From a virus, in IMG/VR virus record IMGVR_UViG_3300032294_003343, positions 1-64,000 of that record: 64,000 bases of DNA, one strand, 5' to 3'. Position 1 is the first letter of the stretch. Each line of letters begins with the position of its first letter. The notes beneath the pieces are model-generated. The model ran no database searches and had not been told where the DNA came from. It saw only the letters and a program-made list of their open reading frames with translations. This document shows, piece after piece, positions 1-9,790 of this stretch. Made by a program: the position numbers and the translations under genes.

Positions 1-1691
1 GACGTGATTGCATAACCTGCTTGATGAGAATAAGTAGCAGTTGTAGCTATGCTTGCAGACCCTGATGTTATCGCATATCCAGCCTGATGAGAGTAAGTAG
101 CAGTTGTAGCTAATCCAGCTGTAATTCCATAGCCAGATTGATTTGAATAATTTGAAGTAGTGGCAAATCCAGATGTTGTAGCTGTTCCTGTTAAATTACC
201 TGTGATAATCCCATTGTTTATAATTACGCCAGAAATTGCTGTAGCTGAAGCAACATATAAGCTTCCACCAATTCCAACTCCACCTCCAACAATCAGTGTA
301 CCAGTTGTAGTTGATGTCGAAACTGTTGTGCTTGTAAAACCTACTGAACCTAAAACGTGTAATTTATAACCTGGATTTGTAAGACCAATACCAAAATTTC
401 CAGCATATTCATTTGCAGTTACATTAGCATTTGCATTTGCTCTGATCAATGGGATTCCAGTAATGTCATTTACTGAATATATATATCCTGTTGAAAGATT
501 TGGTGTGATAGAAAATAGCTGACCTTGAGTGCCTTCAAAAGAAATTGAATTATCTTCAAGCACTGACATAAATATAGGATCGCCAGTTTGACCAATCATA
601 GCCATAGTTGGATTTGTGGCTATACCAGTTGTTCCAAAAGATGCTTGATTGAAAGATAATCTACCAGAAATTCCCACTCCACCAGCAACTTGTAAAGCCC
701 CATTTGATGTTGAAGTTGAAGCAGTGGTGGCTGTAATTGCTAAACCAGAAACATTCAATATTTCTGTTGATGGATTGAATGTTATAGTCCCATCACTTGA
801 AACAGCAGAACCAGCAGATAATGAAGCTGGTGTAAATAAAATTGGATGAAAAGCACTTGCATTTCCAGCACTATTTACAACAATATTTTGAGCAGTATTA
901 CCAGAAGCACCACCTGTAGCAGTCATAGGCACCCAAGACATTACACCAGCGGAATCAGATTGTAATACCGATGATCCTGTAGATGGTGATGTAGCTGGTA
1001 AAGTATAGACAGTATTGCCTGAAGCAGAAGAAACAAAAGCAGTGTAATTAGCGCCATTGAATAATTGTAATCTACCACCAACAGAAACAGATTGACCTAT
1101 ACCAACACCACCTGTGACAACTATAGCTCCAGCTGTTGGACTTGTTGATGCAGTAGAACCTGACACACTTGCTGTAGATGTATTGACAGTTGTAGCTGAT
1201 AATGTAGAAAGTGAAATTGTATTTGATGCTGGATTGAATGTAAGACCTGTGTCAGAGGAAACAGCAACTCCACTACCTCCATTTACTGGAGAAAATAAAA
1301 TAAAGTGTGTAGCGTTTGTAGATGCTGCAACTGTATTGATATTTTCAGCAGTTGTAGCTAATCCAGAGGTACCACTTGAAGTGGTCATCGGAACCCAAGA
1401 CATTACACCAGCAGAAGTTGATTGCAGAACAGAAGTTCCCGTGGCTGGTGAAGATGATGGTAATATATATACTGTATTGCCTGATGCAGAAGAAACAAAA
1501 GCAGTGTAATTAGCACCGTTGAATAATTGTAATCTGCCACTTATCGATACAGACTGACCAATTCCAACTCCTCCAGTAGATATAATTGAACCAGTAGTGG
1601 ATGAAACTGAATTCGTATTATTGACAACAAAAATATTATCAGCACTTACCCCAAGTCCACTAGATAATATAAAACTACGCTTTATTGCCAT
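1..1691 (-). CDS. Tail-fibre-like repeat protein, 3' end beyond window
   Basis: Reading on the minus strand, an ATG at 1691 opens a frame (MAIKRSFILSSGLGVSADN...) that stays open to the left edge, so at least 563 residues are present and the C-terminus is missing. GAGG lies about 8 bases before the ATG, which follows the stop of the upstream gene by two bases. The protein is rich in Ser, Thr, Gly and Ala and carries repeated TGGVGIG-type turns, blocks such as NGANYTAFVSSASGNT, and FNPASNT blocks also found in the neighbouring 1656-aa protein. Such modules are typical of beta-helical tail-fibre shafts in environmental phages. No enzymatic motif is visible. The role as a receptor-binding or fibre protein is inferred from composition, repeats and neighbours. 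Confidence 0.8.
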   Translation of the reverse strand, partial: MAIKRSFILSSGLGVSADNIFVVNNTNSVSSTTGSIISTGGVGIGQSVSISGRLQLFNGANYTAFVSSASGNTVYILPSSSPATGTSVLQSTSAGVMSWVPMTTSSGTSGLATTAENINTVAASTNATHFILFSPVNGGSGVAVSSDTGLTFNPASNTISLSTLSATTVNTSTASVSGSTASTSPTAGAIVVTGGVGIGQSVSVGGRLQLFNGANYTAFVSSASGNTVYTLPATSPSTGSSVLQSDSAGVMSWVPMTATGGASGNTAQNIVVNSAGNASAFHPILFTPASLSAGSAVSSDGTITFNPSTEILNVSGLAITATTASTSTSNGALQVAGGVGISGRLSFNQASFGTTGIATNPTMAMIGQTGDPIFMSVLEDNSISFEGTQGQLFSITPNLSTGYIYSVNDITGIPLIRANANANVTANEYAGNFGIGLTNPGYKLHVLGSVGFTSTTVSTSTTTGTLIVGGGVGIGGSLYVASATAISGVIINNGIITGNLTGTATTSGFATTSNYSNQSGYGITAGLATTATYSHQAGYAITSGSASIATTATYSHQAGYAIT

Positions 1692-1693
1692 TA

Positions 1694-4600
1694 CTAAATC
1701 CTCATAGCAGAACAAGCAATTTTATAAGTTGTTACTGCATTTGTTGGTGTTACTAAAAATCTCATATTTCCGCCAGAAATATCTCCATCAAATGTTGATC
1801 CAATTGCACCAGTATTGACCATTGCATATTCAGTCATATATACTTGGCTGCCATCATGGACCATCAAAATTTCTTGTGAATGATAATTTGAACCAGATGT
1901 CACTTGAACAAACATCTTTGCTGTTCTAAATGATGATGCGTCTAAAGATAATGCAACTTGATTTACAGTGGTGGCAGATGTTACTAATGTAGATGAAATT
2001 TGATCATAAATTCCATTGATACTAAAAGATGATGCAAATACTGTTCCTACAACTCCAACCCCACCATCAACAATCAAAGCGCCAGTAGAAGTTGATGTAG
2101 AAGGTGTAGTATTAGTTATATGAACAGGTTGAGATAAATCAATACCACTACCAAGAGCGATTTCTACCCATTGAGCCGTATCAACATCATTGTAATAAAC
2201 AAGTAAACCACCATCTAAAGAATTGAACCAAAGATCAGCATTTTTTGGACTTGCTGGAGGTATATCTGAAACAGTTAATGGAGTTACAGTAGTCCAACCA
2301 ATTCCTGATGGCTTAGATGAATCAGCACCTAGAACATAACTATTTATGCCTACAGGAAGCTTGATAAATGTTGATCCAGCACCTACTAGCAAATCTCCAA
2401 GAGTGTAGGAAGTGTTTCCAGTACCACCATATCTAGCTGTTATTGCTGTAGCTGACCAACTTCCAGTAGTTATGACACCATTATTTAAAACTACACCAGA
2501 AATACTACTAGCGGTTGAAGTTCCAGTATATAAGCTTCCACCAATGCCCACTCCACCAGTGATAGTTAAAGCACCAGTGGTAGTAGATGTTGAAACTGTG
2601 CTTGATGAAATTACAGTGTCATTTGTGAAGGTTTTTACACCAGCGAAAGATTGAGCAAGTGTTGAAACAAGACCAGTAGCACCAGTTCCAGCAATGGGAA
2701 TATTGAATGTGTGCGTAGACCCGGAAGAAGATATATTAAATCCAGATCCAGAAGTCCCAGTGGCAAAATATTGCAATCCAGCATTTAATCCGTTAAGGGT
2801 TGTTACGCCTGTCGCTGCTGTTGCTGTCCACTTTACACCACCAGGAGCAGTATTGTCAGCAGTAAGTACAAAATTATTAGTTCCTACAGGTAATTTATAT
2901 AAAGTTGATCCTGCGCCAACTAGTAAATCGCCAACTGTGTATGAATTGTATCCAGTTCCACCATAAAATGCAGTTATTGCAGTTGCTGACCAAGTACCAG
3001 TAGAAATTGTTCCTACTGCAGTCAGAGAAGAATTTGTAACTCCTATACCAAGTGAAGTTGCAGAAAGAACACTATTGCCACCAATACTATAAGATTGTCC
3101 GGCAAGTATACTTACAGAAGTTGCACCAAATGCTCCAGTTGCTGTATTGAATGAAAAGAAACCATTTACAGATGCGCCAATACCACTTGTTGAAGATGCT
3201 GTATTTGAAAGTACAGGGAAGAAAGTTCCAGAGGCAGCATTTGCAACATTTAAGTTTGCAGATGTTGTAGCAAAACCAGAAGTTGTAGCAGTGGTTGCAG
3301 TTCCTGTAAGATTACCCGTAATGATACCATTATTAATGGTTACCCCAGAAATTGCTGTGGCAGATGCAACGTACAAACTACCACCAATTCCAACGCCTCC
3401 AGTGACAATCAATGCACCTGATGATGGACTTGTTGAAGCTGTAGATCCTGTAATACTTGCTGCAACAGTGTTTACAGATACACCTGCAGAAAATGTGTTA
3501 GTTGTGAGTGTGTTTGAAGCTGGATTGAATAATAGTCCAGCATCAGAAGAAACAGCTACACCACTACCTCCATTTGTTGGAGAAAATAAAATGTGATGAT
3601 TTGTGTTTGTACTTGCTGCTACAGTATTTAAATTTATTGCAGTTGTAGCAGTTCCTGAAGTTATTGCGTATCCAGATTGGTGAGCATATGTAGCAGTTGT
3701 GGCTAACCCAACTGACAAAGTGGATTGTGCTACATATGTCGGAGTAGCTCCTGAACCTGCTGAAGTTAAAACATACCCAGCATTCGAATTTGCTGTTAAT
3801 CTTCCCCAAGTACTAGCTGTATTTGCGTAAAGAATATCTCCAACTGTAAAAGATGGAACTAAACCAGTACCACCATATAATGCCGTGATAGCTGTAGCAG
3901 ACCAAGTACCAGTAGTAATTGTTCCTAATGCTGTAAGGCTAGAATTTGTAACTCCAGTGCCTAATGATGTAGCAGAAAGGACAATTCCATTATTTATCTT
4001 AAATGTGTTTCCAGAAGCTAAATTTAAACTTTCTGAAGAAGACCAACCTACACCAGAGTACCAGTTTATAGATTTGTCTGTCCCACCACGTAAAGTAATT
4101 CCACCGCCTTGAGCAGTTAAATCTGTCGGTGTTGCTACAACACCTAATTCAATATTTTTATCAGCAACAGTAATTGTTGTGGAGTTTATAGTGGTGAATG
4201 TACCTTGGACATTCAAATCACCTTGAACATTAAGTGTTCCACCAATACCTACTCCACCAGTAACTACTAAAGCACCAGATGTATACGATCCTGAACCTGT
4301 ATTGTCAGTGATATTAACAGCATTAGTGAAAGTTTTTATTCCAGCAAAACTTTGCGCTTGACTGGAGACTAAACCTGTAGCTCCTGTACCAGCTAATGGA
4401 ATGTTAAGTGTATGTGTAGATCCAGAAGAAGAAAATGCTGGTACGGTTCCAGAATAACCAAAAGCTAAATCTTGTTTTGAAGCAGTGAGACCATTAATAT
4501 TGGTTATTGCTAACCCGGATGCACTAGCCCACTTTATGCCACCTGGAACAGTATTGTCAGCAACTAAAATAAAATTATTAGTTCCAACTGATATTTTAGT

Positions 4601-6664
4601 TAATGTTGAACCAGCACCCGCAAGCAAATCACCAGTGCTATAAGTTTGAAAGCCTGTACCACCATAGAAAGATGTAATAGCTGTAGCAGCCCAAACACCA
4701 GCAGAGATAGTTCCTACTGCAGTAAGTGATGAATTTGTTACTCCAATTCCCAAAGATGTTGAAGAAAGAACTTGAACACCATTGATTCTGTAAACATATC
4801 CTGATGAAAGATTTGTATCTCCAACAACATGTAACTTGTAAGATGGATTTGAAAGACCTATTCCCACATTGGCTGCAAATTCAGCCATTGCAATTGTTCC
4901 ATCAGCATTTGCACGAATTATTGGAAGACCAGATATATCTCCAACATTGAAAATCCAGCCTGATGAAAGATTGTTGTTGATACCAAATAGTTTTCCAGAT
5001 GTACCTTCCCAAAGAAGTGAATTATCTGAAAGAACAGTGAGGGTTATTGGAGCAGCTGTTGTACTACCAATAAACGCCATAGATGGATTAGTTGCACCTG
5101 TATATCCTAAAGCAGCTTGATTGAAAGATAATTGCCCAGAAACACCTAAACCACCATAAACTGTTAATGCGCCAGTATTGAATGCTGTTGAACCAGTTGT
5201 AGAACTAATTATTACATCATTAGTGAATGTCTTAATCCCAGCAAAAGATTGAGCTAATGTAGAGACTAAACCTGTTGCACCCGTTCCTGCAATTGGAATA
5301 TTGAATGTATGAGTAGAACCAGAAGAAGATATATTGAATCCACTTCCAGATGTTCCCGTAGAGAAAAATTGAGCAGAGGCAGTGAGACCATTTACTGAAG
5401 TGATGGAAAGCCCCGCCACACTAGACCACTTAACACCACTAGGAGAAGTAGCATCAGCAGTCAATACAAAATTATCTGTACCTACATTTAATTTAATAAA
5501 TGTATTACCTGATCCGACTAAAATATCACCTTTAGTGTAAGAATTATACCCAGTACCACCATAGAAGCCAGTGATAACGCTTCCTGCCCAAGAGCCTGAA
5601 GTAATTACACCATTATTGACTACAACTCCAGATAAGCTTGATGGTAAAGAACTAGTTAGATATAAACTTCCACCAATTCCAACACCACCTGTGACAGTTA
5701 ATGCACCAGTTGATGTTGATGTGGAAACTGTTGAAGAGGATACAATTAAATCATTAGTGAATGTTTTGATGCCAGCAAATGATTGTGATAAAGTTGATAC
5801 TAAACCTGTAGATCCAGTGCCAGCAATTGGTATGTTAAATGTATGAGTTGATCCTGATGAGGATATATTAAATAAATTACCAGAAGATCCAGTAGCAAAA
5901 TATTGAACACTTGAAGTTATGGAATTGAAATTGGTTATGCCAGTTGCAGCTGTTGGAGACCAAGTCAGACCTGTAGATGATGATGAACTAGCAGTAAGAA
6001 CATAACTATCTGTTCCAACACCTAACTTTATGAAAGTTGAACCAGCGCCTACTAAAATATCGCCTAATGTGTAGGATGTATAACCCAAACCACCATAAGA
6101 TGCTGGAATAATACCTTGAGGTCCAATATATCTGTGGCCAACAATTCTATATGGACCATTTGTAGAAATACCTGTTCCATAAGAGTTGACGTTGTTATTG
6201 AATATCAGAATACCAGTTTGATAATCAAATAACCAGTTAGAATTGTCTGATTTAGTTATAAGATTGTCGTTTTTATCGTAAACTTTAATTTCATAACCAG
6301 CACCAGCGACGGTTCCAAAACCATCGTACTTATCTGATACCCAGTTTCCTAATCTTTGAGATTCTGAAAGAGCAGATCCATCGTTTGCATTTGTAGTGTT
6401 GCCGTATCCAGATGTAGCAAACCAAGTTAAATTTCCTGGGACAGATGTATCAACAGCAAGAGTTTGTCCAATAGCACCAGTATAGTAAAGCACACCTGTG
6501 GTTGCATTTGGAGGAGTACCTGGAATTAATCCTGTTTTAATATCAGGAAGATATAATTCAAGAGTTGAAGCTCCTTTTTCTTCAGGCAGCCCTTTCCCAG
6601 TGCTTGTAGTGATTCTTTTACTTGATAGCTTTTTGAAGCTTGTATCTGTTTGTGTCCAGGGCAT
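1694..6664 (-). CDS. Giant modular tail-fibre protein (1656 aa)
   Basis: The N-terminal ~190 residues are non-repetitive and contain a W.FDYQTGIL.F...GPYRIVGHRYIG pattern that I associate with the attachment end of phage fibres. After it come six copies of a YGGTG-x-SYT-x-GD[IL]LVGAG-type module (DNA near 2420, 2960, 3870, 4660, 5555 and 6090), four STHT[FL]NIP[IL]AGTG..GLVS blocks and many TGGVGIGGSLY turns. The arrangement suggests a long trimeric beta-structured shaft. The C-terminal ~80 residues (from about STLVTSATTVNQV) differ from the repeats and may form a tip. It is part of a minus-strand fibre cluster; its ATG lies one base after the upstream gene's stop, so the two are probably translationally coupled. 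Exact function is not determinable from sequence alone. Confidence 0.85.
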   Translation of the reverse strand: MPWTQTDTSFKKLSSKRITTSTGKGLPEEKGASTLELYLPDIKTGLIPGTPPNATTGVLYYTGAIGQTLAVDTSVPGNLTWFATSGYGNTTNANDGSALSESQRLGNWVSDKYDGFGTVAGAGYEIKVYDKNDNLITKSDNSNWLFDYQTGILIFNNNVNSYGTGISTNGPYRIVGHRYIGPQGIIPASYGGLGYTSYTLGDILVGAGSTFIKLGVGTDSYVLTASSSSSTGLTWSPTAATGITNFNSITSSVQYFATGSSGNLFNISSSGSTHTFNIPIAGTGSTGLVSTLSQSFAGIKTFTNDLIVSSSTVSTSTSTGALTVTGGVGIGGSLYLTSSLPSSLSGVVVNNGVITSGSWAGSVITGFYGGTGYNSYTKGDILVGSGNTFIKLNVGTDNFVLTADATSPSGVKWSSVAGLSITSVNGLTASAQFFSTGTSGSGFNISSSGSTHTFNIPIAGTGATGLVSTLAQSFAGIKTFTNDVIISSTTGSTAFNTGALTVYGGLGVSGQLSFNQAALGYTGATNPSMAFIGSTTAAPITLTVLSDNSLLWEGTSGKLFGINNNLSSGWIFNVGDISGLPIIRANADGTIAMAEFAANVGIGLSNPSYKLHVVGDTNLSSGYVYRINGVQVLSSTSLGIGVTNSSLTAVGTISAGVWAATAITSFYGGTGFQTYSTGDLLAGAGSTLTKISVGTNNFILVADNTVPGGIKWASASGLAITNINGLTASKQDLAFGYSGTVPAFSSSGSTHTLNIPLAGTGATGLVSSQAQSFAGIKTFTNAVNITDNTGSGSYTSGALVVTGGVGIGGTLNVQGDLNVQGTFTTINSTTITVADKNIELGVVATPTDLTAQGGGITLRGGTDKSINWYSGVGWSSSESLNLASGNTFKINNGIVLSATSLGTGVTNSSLTALGTITTGTWSATAITALYGGTGLVPSFTVGDILYANTASTWGRLTANSNAGYVLTSAGSGATPTYVAQSTLSVGLATTATYAHQSGYAITSGTATTAINLNTVAASTNTNHHILFSPTNGGSGVAVSSDAGLLFNPASNTLTTNTFSAGVSVNTVAASITGSTASTSPSSGALIVTGGVGIGGSLYVASATAISGVTINNGIITGNLTGTATTATTSGFATTSANLNVANAASGTFFPVLSNTASSTSGIGASVNGFFSFNTATGAFGATSVSILAGQSYSIGGNSVLSATSLGIGVTNSSLTAVGTISTGTWSATAITAFYGGTGYNSYTVGDLLVGAGSTLYKLPVGTNNFVLTADNTAPGGVKWTATAATGVTTLNGLNAGLQYFATGTSGSGFNISSSGSTHTFNIPIAGTGATGLVSTLAQSFAGVKTFTNDTVISSSTVSTSTTTGALTITGGVGIGGSLYTGTSTASSISGVVLNNGVITTGSWSATAITARYGGTGNTSYTLGDLLVGAGSTFIKLPVGINSYVLGADSSKPSGIGWTTVTPLTVSDIPPASPKNADLWFNSLDGGLLVYYNDVDTAQWVEIALGSGIDLSQPVHITNTTPSTSTSTGALIVDGGVGVVGTVFASSFSINGIYDQISSTLVTSATTVNQVALSLDASSFRTAKMFVQVTSGSNYHSQEILMVHDGSQVYMTEYAMVNTGAIGSTFDGDISGGNMRFLVTPTNAVTTYKIACSAMRI

Positions 6665-6665
6665 C

Positions 6666-9032
6666 TTATGCGCTCGTTATACTTGTCATTGAATAAGTGT
6701 TGTTTCTCAAAATTACAACTGCTCTATATCTTCCGGAATTACCAGCACCACTAACACCAGTTGTGCTTGTTCCTAAAGACCAGTTGACAGTTCCAGAAGA
6801 TGTTGAGGTTTTTGCTGAAATTGCTTGTGCTCTTGATGATCCATCATTTGCATTAGAACCCTGTAGCACTCCAAGATCAAACCATTTTGCATCACCTTCC
6901 AGATATAAAAGCACATTTAAACTTCCAGTTCCATATGCAGCAATATTTGAAGCTGTAAATCCCCCAAATGTAAGTGAACCAGTGCTTGCAGAAGTTTTAT
7001 AAAAATATCTTTGATACTCTTGATCACCAGTGAATGTGTGTGTACCACCCCATTCAGTGTCATAATCAGCTGCTAATGGATATTGTAAAGTGCCAGATCT
7101 TACCTGGGCATTTCCGTTAGCCATATCTATAGTTGAAGTGAATGCTATGCCTGAACCTATCACTAATCTTCTAGCCTCATCTTGAAAACCTTCATAAGTA
7201 TCTGTTGAAACAGTTCCATAAGTGTTGATTGCTCTCAATATTGATGCATTTTGAGCAGTTGTAGTATTATGAGCTTTATATAAAGTGACTGTCAGATATT
7301 TATTAAAAGAGGACGCATTAGCAGAGTTTAACTGAACTCTTACATGATTTGCACCTGATTTATCTAATTCGTCAGTGTACAAAGGAGGACTTGCAGGAAG
7401 ACCAGTTGATGTGACCAAGCCAGTAGCAGAAATTGCATATGTTTGAGTTACATTGTAACAAGAGCTATATATTCCAGCTGCACCCTTGAAATAAACACTG
7501 AACCCTGTTCCAGTAGTATAATATCCAATTCCAGAAAGCCACTTTAAAGACTGACTATATGTTGAAGCTGTGGCTGATTGTGAGAAAGATGGGGATTTCC
7601 CACTTGACCAAGGGTCATACCACATCGTATAAGATGCAGAAACTTGACTGTTTGTTGAATGAGATATAAATAAAGCTTCATATCCTGCGTGATTTGGAGT
7701 ATATGCATTTATTCTTGCATTTGCTTTTGTCCAAATGCTATTATATACATCCATTGCAGTTAAGACTAAATTTCCACTTGTAAAGCTTGGAGTGTAATTA
7801 GCAACCATATCAATTTGATTGACTGTTGCACCTGAACCTGTAAGATAGTGAGAAGCGCTAAAACTTAATGTTCCATAAGTTGAAGTAACTAAAGTTCCTG
7901 CATAAAATGTTGTTGAAGTGTTTGGTGTTGTTAGTGTATGTGTTCCAGTTACAAAATATTTCGATGATATCAAACTTCCTGTGCCAAAACCTGCTTGATA
8001 CCATTCAGTTCCGAGTCCACCAGCAATTCTTGCACTATAATATGTAGGCACAGAAGTTGCAGTCAAACTCAAACCTGTCATTTCATTTGGCTTGGCAGGG
8101 GCTATCAAAGCTAATAATTCATTTACATCATCAAAAGCATTAGAGATAGTTGTATTATTTGTCCAAGAGTTGAAAAATCCATCAGTATATACTCCATCAG
8201 TTGGAGTGCCTATAACTGTTGTTCCTGAAGCAGATGCTGCCCTCCAAGTTACACCCGTTGATGATGCACTATCTGCTGTAAGAACATATGTGTCAGTTCC
8301 AACGGGGAATTTTGACACAGTATTTCCAGTGCCAACTAAAATGTCGCCTGTAGTATATGAGTTCTGCCCTGTACCACCATAAAGAGATGTAATAACATTT
8401 CCAGCCCAAGCACCAGATGTAATTACTCCATTATTTACTACAACACCAGAAAGACTTGATGGGAACGAACTGGTTAGGAATAAACTTCCACCTATTCCAA
8501 CTCCTCCTGTTATTGTCAATGCACCAGTGGAATCTGAAGTGGAAACTGTTGAACTTGAAACAACTAAATCATTTGTGAAAGTCTTGATTCCAGCAAATGA
8601 TTGATCTAATGTAGAAACAAGACCTGTAGATCCTGTTCCAGCAATTGGAATATTGAAAGTATGAGTGGAACCAGAGGAAGATATGTTAAATAAATTACCA
8701 GAAGTGCCAACAGAAAAATATTGATTGGAAGCAGTTAAGGAATTAAGTGTCGTGATTCCAGTAGCTGCAGCTGGTTTCCAAGTTATCCCAAATGCTGCAG
8801 AATTATCAGCTGTAAGTACAAAATTGTTTGAACCTACAGAAAGAGGATATAATGATGTCCCAGCACCAACAAGAATATCACCAAGGTTATAAAAGGTATT
8901 TCCTGTTCCACCACCTTGAACATTTAATATGTAATAAGTTTTCCAACTTGTGCCGTCAAATCTCCAAGATTTTCCATTAGCTGAATAAATCTGATTTGTC
9001 GATGGTGATGGGGGGAAATTAAGTGCTGCCAT
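6666..9032 (-). CDS. Tail-fibre protein with distinct C-terminal region (788 aa)
   Basis: The N-terminus (MAALNFPPSPSTNQIYSANG, then a W.FDGTSWKTY segment) is the common opening of fibre or appendage proteins in many environmental phages. Two GGTG...GDILVG modules and one STHTFNIPIAGTG block follow, all shared with the 1656-aa neighbour. From about residue 270 the sequence becomes non-repetitive and ends in a glycine-rich stretch with RYRAVVILRNNTYSMTS, a pattern resembling C-terminal domains of other phage fibre proteins as I recall them. The N-terminal part is likely the shaft and the C-terminal ~500 residues the receptor-facing part. The ribosome binding site is weak (CGGATAA). An 83-bp gap on the 5' side separates it from the LamG gene. 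Confidence 0.82.
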   Translation of the reverse strand: MAALNFPPSPSTNQIYSANGKSWRFDGTSWKTYYILNVQGGGTGNTFYNLGDILVGAGTSLYPLSVGSNNFVLTADNSAAFGITWKPAAATGITTLNSLTASNQYFSVGTSGNLFNISSSGSTHTFNIPIAGTGSTGLVSTLDQSFAGIKTFTNDLVVSSSTVSTSDSTGALTITGGVGIGGSLFLTSSFPSSLSGVVVNNGVITSGAWAGNVITSLYGGTGQNSYTTGDILVGTGNTVSKFPVGTDTYVLTADSASSTGVTWRAASASGTTVIGTPTDGVYTDGFFNSWTNNTTISNAFDDVNELLALIAPAKPNEMTGLSLTATSVPTYYSARIAGGLGTEWYQAGFGTGSLISSKYFVTGTHTLTTPNTSTTFYAGTLVTSTYGTLSFSASHYLTGSGATVNQIDMVANYTPSFTSGNLVLTAMDVYNSIWTKANARINAYTPNHAGYEALFISHSTNSQVSASYTMWYDPWSSGKSPSFSQSATASTYSQSLKWLSGIGYYTTGTGFSVYFKGAAGIYSSCYNVTQTYAISATGLVTSTGLPASPPLYTDELDKSGANHVRVQLNSANASSFNKYLTVTLYKAHNTTTAQNASILRAINTYGTVSTDTYEGFQDEARRLVIGSGIAFTSTIDMANGNAQVRSGTLQYPLAADYDTEWGGTHTFTGDQEYQRYFYKTSASTGSLTFGGFTASNIAAYGTGSLNVLLYLEGDAKWFDLGVLQGSNANDGSSRAQAISAKTSTSSGTVNWSLGTSTTGVSGAGNSGRYRAVVILRNNTYSMTSITSA

Positions 9033-9115
9033 TATTTATCCGAATTTAGGTGGGTGCTTATTAAATATTCTTGATTTAACATAATTTCTATTTCTTTTTT
9101 TATAAATGAATCTAA

Positions 9116-9790
9116 CTAAATTCCATATCTGAACTTAAAAGCATAATAATTTTGTAATATTTCAGCTTCGCTCAATGCTCTATTGTAAATAACTGCTTGC
9201 GCTATTTTCCCATTCAGAAGATTTGAACCATCTTGATGCGCAGCTAAATGGATAATTGCATCTCCAGAAGCAAACATAGATGTATCTGGATCTGAAGCTT
9301 CTAAATTTTGATTTAGATATAATTTATATCCTGTAGAGTTTGAAAAACTAACTGCACCAAAATACCATTTATATGTGGAGAGAGATGTTGTAGTTTGAAC
9401 TCTCGTAAAACTTCCTCCAGATCTGTTATTATGTCCAGCAGCTAATTTATTGCCACCTGCCATCCATAAAACGTGTTGAAATGTTGCATCACCACCAATC
9501 AAAACATTTGCACCACTAGTATTATGAATTTGGAATATAGCAATTTTAGTGTAAGCGGTTCTATTTAAGAAAGAAGCACACTCAGAATATTCATCAGTGC
9601 CATTGAATGTCATAGATGATGTATATCCTGTTGAAGCATACCCTGGAGTATTATTTAAGTAAAATGTCGATCCGAACCCACTTAAATCGTAAGCGGTATT
9701 TCCAGATCCAGAGTAACTTCTTGGATTTAACGCATCAAAAAAAGCTTGTAAACCTAATGTTACTATCGAAGGATTTTGAACAATAGCCAT
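9116..9790 (-). CDS. LamG/concanavalin-like adhesion protein (224 aa)
   Basis: The sequence follows the LamG/concanavalin A-like lectin pattern of phage appendage proteins: a DLSG motif near the start, MTFNGTDEY in the first strand pair, central antiparallel strands, and the diagnostic end NGKIAQAVIYNRALSEAEI followed by LQNYYAFK. Such domains bind carbohydrate or decorate virions. It has no signal peptide and no other domain. The ATG overlaps the TAA of the upstream 870-aa gene (TAATG at 9788-9792), indicating translational coupling. It probably sits on or near the fibre built by its neighbours, which is inference from context. Confidence 0.8.
   Translation of the reverse strand: MAIVQNPSIVTLGLQAFFDALNPRSYSGSGNTAYDLSGFGSTFYLNNTPGYASTGYTSSMTFNGTDEYSECASFLNRTAYTKIAIFQIHNTSGANVLIGGDATFQHVLWMAGGNKLAAGHNNRSGGSFTRVQTTTSLSTYKWYFGAVSFSNSTGYKLYLNQNLEASDPDTSMFASGDAIIHLAAHQDGSNLLNGKIAQAVIYNRALSEAEILQNYYAFKFRYGI

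Noticed and set aside
160-6692. Plus-strand ORFs rich in Pro and Val inside 160-6692
   Set aside because: They are antisense shadows of the long minus-strand fibre genes; Val/Pro/Ile come from reverse-complemented Asn/Gly/Thr codons, and none has a ribosome binding site.
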